Below are positions 32,238 through 40,220 of a stretch of DNA of 64,000 nt, piece by piece (position 1 is the stretch's first letter; the number at the start of each line of letters is the position of its first letter). This DNA is from UBA11865 sp041570195. GTDB taxonomy: Bacteria > Chloroflexota > Anaerolineae > Promineifilales > Promineifilaceae. The stretch lies in NCBI GenBank assembly GCA_041570195.1, contig JBFFWQ010000016.1, positions 1-64,000 of the forward strand, given 5' to 3'. Below the pieces are notes generated by a model. That model saw only the letters and a list, made by a program, of their open reading frames with translations. It did not search any database and was not told where the DNA came from. The translations under genes and the position numbers were made by a program.

Positions 32238-33080
32238 CTATTGCTCGGACTCCTCGTCAGTGGCCTCTTCGGCGAGCTGTTCTTCGAGAGCCTCGGCCAT
32301 CTCGGCCACAGCGCTGGCAGCGCCCATTTCGACCGCGCCGGCGGCCATTTCGGCCGCGCCTTCTACAGCCAGTTCTTCGGCCGCTTGATGCATGCCCCGA
32401 GCAGCCGCCATCTCGGCCATACCCTGGGCGGCGAGGCCAATACCTTCCTCGGCTAGCTCATCACTGCGCTCGGCCAGGCCTTCGGATGCGGCCATGCGAA
32501 CCACACCTTCGCCCACTTCTTGTTCGCCCATGGCCTCAATTTCCCGACCCGTGGCGGCCATGGTTTCGCCCAAAGCGCGCGTGGCGGCCGAGCGGAAGAT
32601 GGAGTCTACGGCGATGTCATGCAAATCCTCGCCTTTGCTCTCAAGGAAAGCGGCCAAGACCGGCATATCCAAGGCATCCACAACTTCGGCGGCGGCAAAG
32701 AGTTGACCCGAGATTCCGGCGAGTTCCATAGATTCAACCAGATCTTCTTCGGCCATCATGCCCATAATAGCGCTCTGCACAGCCACATCCTCGGAGGCGG
32801 CCAACAACTCGGCGCCTTCAAGCATGTCGGTGATACCAGCCTCGGCAACGACATCGCTGAGGGCGGCCACCCGTTCGGCAACTTTTAATTCATCCACGCC
32901 GCGCGTGAGGTCGCTGGCGCCGGCAGCCAGGGCGGCCCGGCTTACCATGTCCACTTCATCGGCGGCTTCCATCAAGTCGGCGCCCTCGACGACCATTCCA
33001 GCGCCTTCGATAGCCGCATCAAGGCTGGCCAATTCGGCCTCGATCGCCGCTTCTTCCAATTCCCGGTTTTCATCTTCCAT
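32238..33080 (-). CDS. Acidic alanine-rich helical protein of unknown function
   Basis: A 280-residue protein, very rich in Ala, Glu, Met and Asp, with almost no aromatic residues and no signal peptide or membrane helix. I do not recognise the family. It appears built of degenerate helical units of about 30-40 residues (GADLMEAADEVDMVSRAALA, GAELLAASEDVAVQSAIMGM, then AAEVVDALDMPVLAAFLESK), followed by an A/E/M-rich tail of AAEELAVEGAAEMAAGAVEM type. The likely fold is a long helical bundle or coiled coil. GGAGAA precedes the ATG at 33080. Neighbours are a permease and nucleoside catabolism, with no shared operon evident. Confidence 0.7.
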   Translation of the reverse strand: MEDENRELEEAAIEAELASLDAAIEGAGMVVEGADLMEAADEVDMVSRAALAAGASDLTRGVDELKVAERVAALSDVVAEAGITDMLEGAELLAASEDVAVQSAIMGMMAEEDLVESMELAGISGQLFAAAEVVDALDMPVLAAFLESKGEDLHDIAVDSIFRSAATRALGETMAATGREIEAMGEQEVGEGVVRMAASEGLAERSDELAEEGIGLAAQGMAEMAAARGMHQAAEELAVEGAAEMAAGAVEMGAASAVAEMAEALEEQLAEEATDEESEQ

Positions 33081-33266
33081 TGTATTTTCTCCTATTGGCT
33101 TGACAGAATTGACAGGGTCTTACAGGGTAAAGAGTAACATAGCCATGAAAAGTCTGTTTGTCGGAATTCTCCTTGCTGCAATGCCGCGCGAGTAGACTCC
33201 TCAAGAATCGTTCATTCTAGAATACACCAAGTAAGGTCATATAGCCAGACAGATGGCGATCCACAG

Positions 33267-34805
33267 CTACTGCCCGGACACTTCGGCCATGATCGCGACG
33301 CCAGCGCTGCTGCCAATACGATTGGCGCCTGCAGCAATCATGTCCTTGGCCTCTTTGAGGGAACGAATGCCGCCCGAAGCCTTGACGCCCATGTCGGGGC
33401 CGACGGTTTGGCGCATGAGGGCGACATCCTTGACCGTCGCGCCGCTGCTGGTGAAGCCGGTCGACGTTTTGACATAGTCGGCGCCGGCCTTGCGGGCCAG
33501 GAAGCAAACGCGGATCTTCTCTTCTTCGTCCAGAAGGCCGGCTTCGATGATAACCTTGCACAATGCGCCGCGGCCGTGGGCAGTTCGAACGACGTCGGCT
33601 ATCTCGCGCTCTACCAGGCCGTCATTTTTTTCCTTGAGGGCACCGATGTTAATCACCATGTCGATTTCGGTCGCCCCATCTTCAATGGCCTGCTCGGCTT
33701 CGCGAATCTTGTCTTCGGCGTTGACCGCACCCAGGGGGAAGCCGATGACGGTTCCGACATGAACGTTGGCACCGGAAAGCAGTTCGGCAGCCTGCTTGAC
33801 GTGAATGGGGTTAATACAAACGGAGGCGAAGTTGTGCTCGAGGCTCTCCTGGCACAGCTGGGCGATCTGGCTCCGGGTGGCATCGGGCTTAAGCAGCGTG
33901 TGATCGATGACGCCGGCGATCCGGGCCGGGTTCTCGTCGATCAGGCGGGCCAGTTCGTCGGGCAGCATGTAGTCCAGGGTAGGCATGGCGGCGATGACGC
34001 TGCGCACGATGCGAATCAGTTTCTCTCCGGCGACCTGGGCCATGGCCAACACTTCTTTGTGACTGTCTGGCTGCTGATCTTGATCGCCGGTGGCCTTGTT
34101 AGTAATGGCCGAAAAGCCGAGGATGCGCATGCCGGCGTGGTTGGCGGCCGTAACTTCCGGAATGGTGGACATGCCGATGGCGTCGCCGCCGGCAATGCGC
34201 AGGAAGCGCCGTTCGGCCGGGGTCTCAAAGGTCGGACCGGAAACGGCCGCGTATACGCCGCGCTGCAGGGAGATGTCCTCGCGACGGCTAATATTCGTGG
34301 CCAGGGCCTGCAGATCTGGCGCATAAGTGAAAGTCATGTCCGGGAAGCGGGGGCCGATTTCGTCTTCGTTGCGCCCGATGAGTGCGTTGGTGCCCATGGC
34401 ATTGATGTGGTCGGTGATCAGCATGACGTCGCCGGGTTCAAAATGTGGATTAAGCCCGCCGGCGGCGTTGGTGACGATGAGCGAGCGGGCGCCCAGGGCG
34501 TGCAGCACGCGAATAGGTAGGATGATCAGGGTCATGGGGTAGCCTTCGTAATAGTGAAAGCGGCCTTGCATCACGGCGACATTCTTGCCGCTCAGGCGAC
34601 CGACCATCAGGCGGCCGGCATGACCTTCGACGGTGGAGACCGGGAAGCCGGGGATGTCACCATAGGGAAAAATAGCGTCGGCTTCCACTTCCTCGGCCAG
34701 CGCGCCGAGACCAGAGCCAAGAATCACCGCCAGTTGGGGTCTGATGGTGGTTCGCGCCTGGATATAATCGCGGGCCGCATTGATTTTTCGCATTTGCTCG
34801 CTCAT
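33267..34805 (-). CDS. Purine nucleoside phosphorylase - deoxyribose-phosphate aldolase fusion
   Basis: A 512-residue bifunctional protein. Residues 1-280 are a trimeric-type purine nucleoside phosphorylase: GSG loop with S31, H62, H84 in GRFHYYEGY, NAAGG, E194 in GPTFETPAE, M212 and N236 in ITNKATG, the pair that selects 6-oxopurines. Residues about 290-512 are DeoC: D382 in DMVINIG, Schiff-base lysine K446 in YVKTSTGF and K475 in GVKASGGI. Both active sites are intact. In purine deoxynucleoside breakdown the two act in order, with phosphopentomutase between them, ending in glyceraldehyde-3-phosphate and acetaldehyde. No phosphopentomutase is encoded in the window. The joining frame is continuous, so this is a genuine fusion in this assembly. 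Confidence 0.93.
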   Translation of the reverse strand: MSEQMRKINAARDYIQARTTIRPQLAVILGSGLGALAEEVEADAIFPYGDIPGFPVSTVEGHAGRLMVGRLSGKNVAVMQGRFHYYEGYPMTLIILPIRVLHALGARSLIVTNAAGGLNPHFEPGDVMLITDHINAMGTNALIGRNEDEIGPRFPDMTFTYAPDLQALATNISRREDISLQRGVYAAVSGPTFETPAERRFLRIAGGDAIGMSTIPEVTAANHAGMRILGFSAITNKATGDQDQQPDSHKEVLAMAQVAGEKLIRIVRSVIAAMPTLDYMLPDELARLIDENPARIAGVIDHTLLKPDATRSQIAQLCQESLEHNFASVCINPIHVKQAAELLSGANVHVGTVIGFPLGAVNAEDKIREAEQAIEDGATEIDMVINIGALKEKNDGLVEREIADVVRTAHGRGALCKVIIEAGLLDEEEKIRVCFLARKAGADYVKTSTGFTSSGATVKDVALMRQTVGPDMGVKASGGIRSLKEAKDMIAAGANRIGSSAGVAIMAEVSGQ

Positions 34806-34830
34806 GATAGATTCCTTTAGAAGAAGTTAT

Positions 34831-34868
34831 CAGCTGCAGGCCTTCAGCCTTCAGCTTGCAGCCTTCGG
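34831..34868. repeat. AGC-rich dispersed repeat
   Basis: CAGCTGCAGGCCTTCAGCC continuing TTCAGCTTGCAGCCTTCGG, in the leader of the PNP-DeoC gene. Confidence 0.55.
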
Positions 34869-34975
34869 CCGAGTGACGACCGTCGGCGACGTTCAGACAC
34901 AATTGCGGGAATAGGACGTCAATGATTTCGCTGTAGTGACTAGCACAGATTGATAAAGAGCGTTGACGGTGTCTC

Positions 34976-35004
34976 TTTATACATTATGTAAAACGTTTTG
35001 ACAA
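34976..35004 (-). promoter_or_regulatory. Candidate sigma-70 type promoter for the PNP-DeoC gene
   Basis: On the minus strand TTGTCA (35004-34999) and TATAAA (34981-34976) are separated by exactly 17 bp. The leader to the ATG at 34805 would be about 165 nt and includes the AGC-rich repeat. Confidence 0.55.
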
Positions 35005-35075
35005 TATGGCACCGACCTACATGGGTTTGGCAAGGAATGATGCGTAGCTGGTCAACCGAATACCCCGTAGATCTT

Positions 35076-37187
35076 TTAAGGGCGCTTGGGACGGCGTTTG
35101 CTTTCGGCTTGGGCGACCAGGACCACGACCGCGCGCGAGCTGACCTGGTACTTGGAGTCGTCGACAACTGGGGCATTGTCCGATTCGCAGATGTCGGCCG
35201 GAGAGGGTAAGGCTGTGTCGACGACCCTCCGCCAAAGGTTGCCCGGCCGGCCGGGCGGTCGTGGTAGCTGAAAGGTCAAATCCTGCCAGTACATGTTAAG
35301 CATGAAGTGAAAAGCGCATGTGTCCTTGAGGCAGTTGATAGTCATGGCCAGGCTGTGGGAGTTGTTACCCCAATCCGGCCGGTTAAGCGTAGCGCCATGC
35401 CATTGGATCTTGGCCTGCTGCAAGAACTGGGTCAGTGTTGTGTTGCGGTCGCCCCGCAACACGTCCAAATTGAGGCGCAGGCCAATCAAGCGTTTGACGA
35501 AGCGATGGACTTCAGCATGCTCATCCAACAAGGACCAGTCAAACCAGCTTATCTCGTTGTCCTGGCAGTAGGCGTTGTTATTGCCCAATTGGGTGCGACG
35601 CACCTCATCGCCCATGAGCAGCATGGGCGTGCCCAGCGATAGCAGGGTGATTGACAGCAGGTTCTTTATCTGGCGCTCCCTGAGCGCTTCGATCTTGGGA
35701 TCGCTGGTCGGTCCCTCATGGCCATGGTTCCAACTGAAGTTCTCACCATGCCCGTCACGATTGCCCTCGCGATTGGCTTCGTTGTGTTTCTCATCGTAGG
35801 AGACCAGATCATTCAAAGTAAAACCGTCGTGACAGGTGACGAAGTTGATGCTTTGCTCAGGCTCGCGTTCTTCGTGGCCGTAAAGGTCAGGACTGGCCAG
35901 CAGGCGAGACGGCAACTTGGAGACCATACCCTCGTCCCCTTTGACGAAGGCCCGGATATCGTCACGAAACTTGCCATTCCATTCGTTCCAACGGTCGCCG
36001 ATGAAGCTACCGACCTGGTAGAGGCCGGCCGCATCCCAGGCTTCGGCGATGAGCTTGGTGCTGGCCAGGCGTGGATCTGATTCGATATCCCACAAGGTGG
36101 GCGGTGTATCCCACGGCTGGCCTTGCACGCCACGGGAAAGAGCCGAGGCCAGGTCAAAACGAAAGCCGTCGACATGCATCTCTTCGACCCAGTAGTGCAG
36201 ACTGTCCAGGATAAGGCGGCGCACGATGGTATTGGAGGCATTCAGGGTGTTGCCCGTGCCGCTGTAGTTGGCGTATGCGGCGGGGTCATCCTGATCGAGA
36301 ATGTAATAGATATCATTCTCCAGGCCCTTGAAGCAAAACGTGGGACCCTCGTGATCGCCTTCGGCGGTGTGGTTGTAGACGACGTCCAGAATGACCTCGA
36401 TGCCGGCCTGATGAAGCGCTTTAACCATGTCGCGAAACTCGTCAAGCGGGCCCAAAGGATCTTTCCGCGAGCTGTAGGCGCTGTGCGGGGCGAAGAAAGA
36501 GACCGGACTATAACCCCAGTAATTGACCAGGCCGTCGGGGGCGTCCTGAGCGTCAAATTGGAAAACGGGCAGTAGCTCGACAGCGGTTATGCCCAGATCT
36601 AACAGATAGGGGATTTTCTCGACCAGGCCAGCGAAGGTGCCTCGTCTTTCGGGCGATATGCCTGAATTTGGACGCCTGGTGAAGCCGCCAACGTGCATTT
36701 CGTAGATGAGTGTCTCAGTGTAGGGCCGGTTGAGCGGCCGATCACCCTCCCAGTCATAGCGACTGAGATCGGCGACGACACTCTTCATGGCCGAGGCGGT
36801 GTTGTCGCCGGGCTGGCGAGCGCCGACGCGGCTGTAATTCTCGGGAACGGCGACAGCTTTGCCGTAGGGGTCGAGAAGCAGCTTGTCGCCGGCGAAGCGC
36901 TTACCTTTGCGGGGACTGTAGGGGCCTTCCACCCGGTAAGCGTAGATCTGGCCGGGGGCCAGGCCGGGGACGAAAACATGCCAGTAGTAAAAGGTCCGGT
37001 TGCGGCGCGGCCGCAGCGTAATGACCCGCAAAGGGCGATAATCGTCAACCCGATCGAAAAGCCACAGTTCGACGCGAGTCGCGCTTTTGGAGAACAAGCT
37101 GAAGTTGACGCCCTCTGGGCCGACCGTAGCGCCGAGAGGAAAACAATTACCACGTCTCAAGGAAGTAGATTTTGGATTTGGCATCAT
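35076..37187 (-). CDS. glgX: Glycogen debranching enzyme GlgX
   Basis: A 703-residue isoamylase-type alpha-1,6-glucosidase that trims branches from glycogen limit dextrins. The N-terminal CBM48 region (GVNFSLFSKSATRVELWLFD) is followed by the GH13 barrel with the nucleophile D345 (GFRFD), acid/base E382 (AEAWD) and D454 (TCHDGF), and a full-length C-terminal beta domain. It is the last gene of a five-gene operon; its ATG overlaps the upstream stop codon (ATGA), so translation is coupled. The C-terminal tail after the beta domain (VDDSKYQVSSRAVVVLVA) is a GlgX-like ending. Confidence 0.93.
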   Translation of the reverse strand: MMPNPKSTSLRRGNCFPLGATVGPEGVNFSLFSKSATRVELWLFDRVDDYRPLRVITLRPRRNRTFYYWHVFVPGLAPGQIYAYRVEGPYSPRKGKRFAGDKLLLDPYGKAVAVPENYSRVGARQPGDNTASAMKSVVADLSRYDWEGDRPLNRPYTETLIYEMHVGGFTRRPNSGISPERRGTFAGLVEKIPYLLDLGITAVELLPVFQFDAQDAPDGLVNYWGYSPVSFFAPHSAYSSRKDPLGPLDEFRDMVKALHQAGIEVILDVVYNHTAEGDHEGPTFCFKGLENDIYYILDQDDPAAYANYSGTGNTLNASNTIVRRLILDSLHYWVEEMHVDGFRFDLASALSRGVQGQPWDTPPTLWDIESDPRLASTKLIAEAWDAAGLYQVGSFIGDRWNEWNGKFRDDIRAFVKGDEGMVSKLPSRLLASPDLYGHEEREPEQSINFVTCHDGFTLNDLVSYDEKHNEANREGNRDGHGENFSWNHGHEGPTSDPKIEALRERQIKNLLSITLLSLGTPMLLMGDEVRRTQLGNNNAYCQDNEISWFDWSLLDEHAEVHRFVKRLIGLRLNLDVLRGDRNTTLTQFLQQAKIQWHGATLNRPDWGNNSHSLAMTINCLKDTCAFHFMLNMYWQDLTFQLPRPPGRPGNLWRRVVDTALPSPADICESDNAPVVDDSKYQVSSRAVVVLVAQAESKRRPKRP

Positions 37188-38206
37188 ACTCGTGAATAAG
37201 CGTCGAAACGGCTTTGAATGTAGCGGGTCGCCTTGCTGACCGGTAGGGGTTGGGTAGCGTTGCCAGCTCGAATGTAGAATTGTTCATCGCCCTTGAGGCG
37301 CAGATAAGCTGGTTCTGCAGCCGGCCGGATCACTATCAAGCAGATGGTCAGTTCGTCGACAAGAGGGAAAGACAGGTCGACATATTGACGGTACTCAACG
37401 CCGATCATGTTATTGAAGGCCTGGTTGAAAACATTTTCAAATCCGTCGACGTTGCCTTTGGGCAGGGTCATCAGGTCGGGTTCCAGGCCCAGGATCTGAC
37501 CGTCGTCGGCCACGCCGATAAGCAGCCGGCCGCCGCCAGAATTGAGGAAGGCGACGACGTTTTTGAAGACTGGCTTGTAAAGGGCCTTGTTGGCCCTTTG
37601 CTGGTGATAATCCCAGACCAGGCTGGACTTGAACTCCACGACTTGATTCTCGCCGCCGGCGATAAGTTCGGACAGGGCCAGCGGCTCGGCCAATCTCGCC
37701 GGCCCGGCGCCTATCTGGGCGCGCTCGGTTAATAGGCCCAGCTGTTCCGTCAATAGCTCGGCATGGCCGGCCGGATCGGAGATCTCATGCACCACGATTG
37801 GTTGGCGATCGCCGGCGTCCAGGAGCAAATTGCCATAGTTGAGACGGCGGCCGAGCGGTCCCCGGTGCTGGCCCACCGAAAGGACGTTCCGATATTCGAC
37901 CAGGCGTCGGTCTTCGACCAGGTTGGCCCGGCGATAGATGATCTCCCGATCGTCAAAGTAGTAGACGGGCAGGTACCAGGTCAAGAAGGCGACGGCGACG
38001 ATGAGAATCTGAACCGTGGTGATGACGAGGGTCGTCAGCAGCGGGAAGGAGATGGCGTCGGCCAGTTGGGACTGCTCGTAGGATTCTTCTGGCGACAGGA
38101 GCCAGGCCAGGGCAAAAGGCAGCAAGGCGAAGAAGAACTCGATGGTGATCAGCCGCTTCAGGAAGACGAAGGGGCTTTTGCGGAGCGTCGTGCCTGTGGG
38201 AATCAT
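37184..38206 (-). CDS. Membrane-anchored bPH2-like plus Schlafen AlbA_2 domain protein
   Basis: A 340-residue protein with an uncommon layout. Two membrane helices (about 20-37 and 58-80) lead into a PH-like (bPH2) segment (82-155: YYFDDREIIYRRANLVEDRR, RNVLSVGQHRGPLGRRLNYG). From about 178 to 325 is an AlbA_2 (Schlafen AAA_4-type) domain: ENQVVEFKSSL, FLNSGGGRLLIGVADDGQILG with the typical glycine-rich turn, then FYIRAGNATQPL near the end. AlbA_2 binds nucleic acid or nucleotides and is usually in soluble regulators or defence proteins. It sits between the ion channel gene (41-nt gap) and glgX (4-nt overlap). Role unknown. Confidence 0.8.
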   Translation of the reverse strand: MIPTGTTLRKSPFVFLKRLITIEFFFALLPFALAWLLSPEESYEQSQLADAISFPLLTTLVITTVQILIVAVAFLTWYLPVYYFDDREIIYRRANLVEDRRLVEYRNVLSVGQHRGPLGRRLNYGNLLLDAGDRQPIVVHEISDPAGHAELLTEQLGLLTERAQIGAGPARLAEPLALSELIAGGENQVVEFKSSLVWDYHQQRANKALYKPVFKNVVAFLNSGGGRLLIGVADDGQILGLEPDLMTLPKGNVDGFENVFNQAFNNMIGVEYRQYVDLSFPLVDELTICLIVIRPAAEPAYLRLKGDEQFYIRAGNATQPLPVSKATRYIQSRFDAYSRV

Positions 38207-38247
38207 GGGTTAACAATCAACGAAGGTCACCAGAGGTAGACAAATAC

Positions 38248-40158
38248 TTATGTAAACAAGAGAGCGACAATGCTGATGGCGGCGACATAGGCGACCGGAT
38301 AGATCCAGAGGGTGTAGCGATCAATGCGCTGGGCTAGTTCGCTCCGACCGGACAATTCGAGCCGTCTCAGAACCACGTTGAAGGCAACCACCATGGCGGT
38401 GACGGCGAAGGTGCTGATCAAAATCGTATCCAGGAAGGTCAGGTAACCCAGGCGGGGCAGCTCGCCAGAGATGGTGAAATTGAAGGCGATGAACAGCAGC
38501 AAGTTACCGGCCGTGACATCGACGCGCTTATTATAATCTTTGAGAAAGAAGGTAAACCAGGAGACCATGATGATGATGAAGATCGGCACGAAGATGCGAA
38601 TAACGTAAAAGCTGAGATGGCGATTGGCGGTGAAACCGAATGAGAATCGGGAAACGGGCAGGGTGCTGCTGGCGGTCGAGGAGTCGATTTCCGTGTCGAA
38701 GTCGAGAACGACCCATTCTTCCTCGCCCAGTTGATCGCCGAGCTCGCTGTATTCAGGCAGCTTTTCAAAGAGAAAGAATTCCTCCGGAAATAGAGAATCC
38801 AGACGAATGTAGAATCGCTGGGTGTCGAAGGGGAAACGACGAAAGTCAAAGTCTGGCGCCTGCAAGGTAGCCGAGAAGCGTTCAAGGTACAGCGCATCGC
38901 CGTTTGGCCAGACGACGACGTTGTCGTTTTGGGTGTCTCGCCGGCCCTGTTGATTGAAGACGGTGAATTCAGGCCACAGGGAGCTCCTTTCGCTGACGTA
39001 GCTAGAGAATCCAGCTGTCCTGAAGGTACGCAAGTCGCATTGACATTCGTCCGGATTGAAGGCCAGCTTGGGATCATTCCAACGCATCTGTATGGTAGCA
39101 ACGGCGCCGAAATTCTCAGCTTGCTGATCGACATCGGTGATCTGCTGCAGTTTGAGGCCGACCTGCACCGGGATGGCCGCCTGCAGGATCGGGTCGCCTC
39201 TGACGTCGGCGACGCCGTCCAGGACCTCAGGCGCATTGCGGCCGACGATGAGACGATAGTCGCCGCTAGTTCTTGACGATCCCTGACCGAAGGCCTCGAC
39301 GTTCAATTCGTAGTTCTCGAGGATTTCGGGAGCGGTGAACTCGAGTGAGGCGCTGGTTTCCTGGCCAGCGAAGTTGCCGCTGCGTATCGCCTTGCCGGCG
39401 AAGTCTTCCAGGATCAGAACCGGCTTCAGATCGCCCGACGTCGCTTCGACATAGGCGTAGAGGGTCTCGCCGGCCGCCAATTGATTCAGCTCGTGAAAGG
39501 CTGATATTCGGCCCGTAGTCAGCGTGCCGGTGATCTGTTGGACGGCTGAAGAGGCAAGCAGGGCGCTGGTGTCAACCACGGCGATGGTGTCGCCAGTTGG
39601 CTGGGCGTCGAGATCGAGCACCTCGGGGGCGTCGAGTCCGATGAGCAAGCGATACTGGCCGAAAGTATCGGCAGTCGGCGCCGTGGCTATCGACAACAAG
39701 TAGTCGCCGTCGGCCGGAATGTCGATGACAATGGCCGCATCGTAGCCGCGGCCGCTGTCGTCGTCCCAGGCCATGACCAAGTCGCCTATGATTTGGGGTA
39801 TGGCCAGTACGGGATCTTCGCCGGCCGCTATGGCTTGGGCCAGCTGGGTTCGATAAGCCACTTGAAGGGCCCCGGCGTCCTCATCGCCATCTGCCAGCAG
39901 CATGAAGGGATCGAGGTTGCCGCCTACGGATTCAGCGTACAGATAAAGAACCTGGCCGCGCTGTAGATCTGGCAGGCGGTAAAGATCGCCGCCGTCGACT
40001 TCGAGCCGGCCGAAGATCTCTTGTACGGCCCCACCTTCCTGGGCGCCGGCCGGTTTGATCGCCAGCAACAAGGACAGAGCCAATAGAATAAAAATCGGCG
40101 GCAAGGACCAGGCAAGGCGCTGGCCAGCCAGTTTTGGGAGAATATTGTTTCCATTCAT
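38248..40158 (-). CDS. Pentameric ligand-gated ion channel with two extra N-terminal domains
   Basis: A 636-residue exported membrane protein related to GLIC/ELIC and Cys-loop receptors. After a signal peptide ending near AGAQEGG come two PPC-like jelly-roll domains (about 47-177 and 205-305; DYLLSIATAPTADTFGQYRL, ENYELNVEAFGQGS). The ligand-binding beta sandwich follows (about 328-515), with WNDPKLAF and the hallmark RRFPFDTQRFYIRLDS. Four membrane helices close the protein: M1 FYVIRIFVPIFIIIMVSWF, M2 VDVTAGNLLLFIAFNFTISG, M3 LDTILISTFAVTAMVVAF, M4 at the very end, with the short M3-M4 loop of bacterial channels. The two N-terminal domains recall DeCLIC. I chose the ATG at 40158 for its signal peptide; a TTG at 40224 overlapping the upstream stop is possible. 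Confidence 0.92.
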   Translation of the reverse strand: MNGNNILPKLAGQRLAWSLPPIFILLALSLLLAIKPAGAQEGGAVQEIFGRLEVDGGDLYRLPDLQRGQVLYLYAESVGGNLDPFMLLADGDEDAGALQVAYRTQLAQAIAAGEDPVLAIPQIIGDLVMAWDDDSGRGYDAAIVIDIPADGDYLLSIATAPTADTFGQYRLLIGLDAPEVLDLDAQPTGDTIAVVDTSALLASSAVQQITGTLTTGRISAFHELNQLAAGETLYAYVEATSGDLKPVLILEDFAGKAIRSGNFAGQETSASLEFTAPEILENYELNVEAFGQGSSRTSGDYRLIVGRNAPEVLDGVADVRGDPILQAAIPVQVGLKLQQITDVDQQAENFGAVATIQMRWNDPKLAFNPDECQCDLRTFRTAGFSSYVSERSSLWPEFTVFNQQGRRDTQNDNVVVWPNGDALYLERFSATLQAPDFDFRRFPFDTQRFYIRLDSLFPEEFFLFEKLPEYSELGDQLGEEEWVVLDFDTEIDSSTASSTLPVSRFSFGFTANRHLSFYVIRIFVPIFIIIMVSWFTFFLKDYNKRVDVTAGNLLLFIAFNFTISGELPRLGYLTFLDTILISTFAVTAMVVAFNVVLRRLELSGRSELAQRIDRYTLWIYPVAYVAAISIVALLFT

Positions 40159-40220
40159 CAAGAGTGCTTCTACCTCGATAGCGGTCCGCAGTAGTCGATC
40201 ATGATGCCGTAGCTGGCCGC

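Noticed and set aside
33408..34520. 370-codon + strand frame opposite the PNP-DeoC fusion
   Set aside because: It is the mirror of a clearly coding gene and has no recognisable domain or ribosome site.
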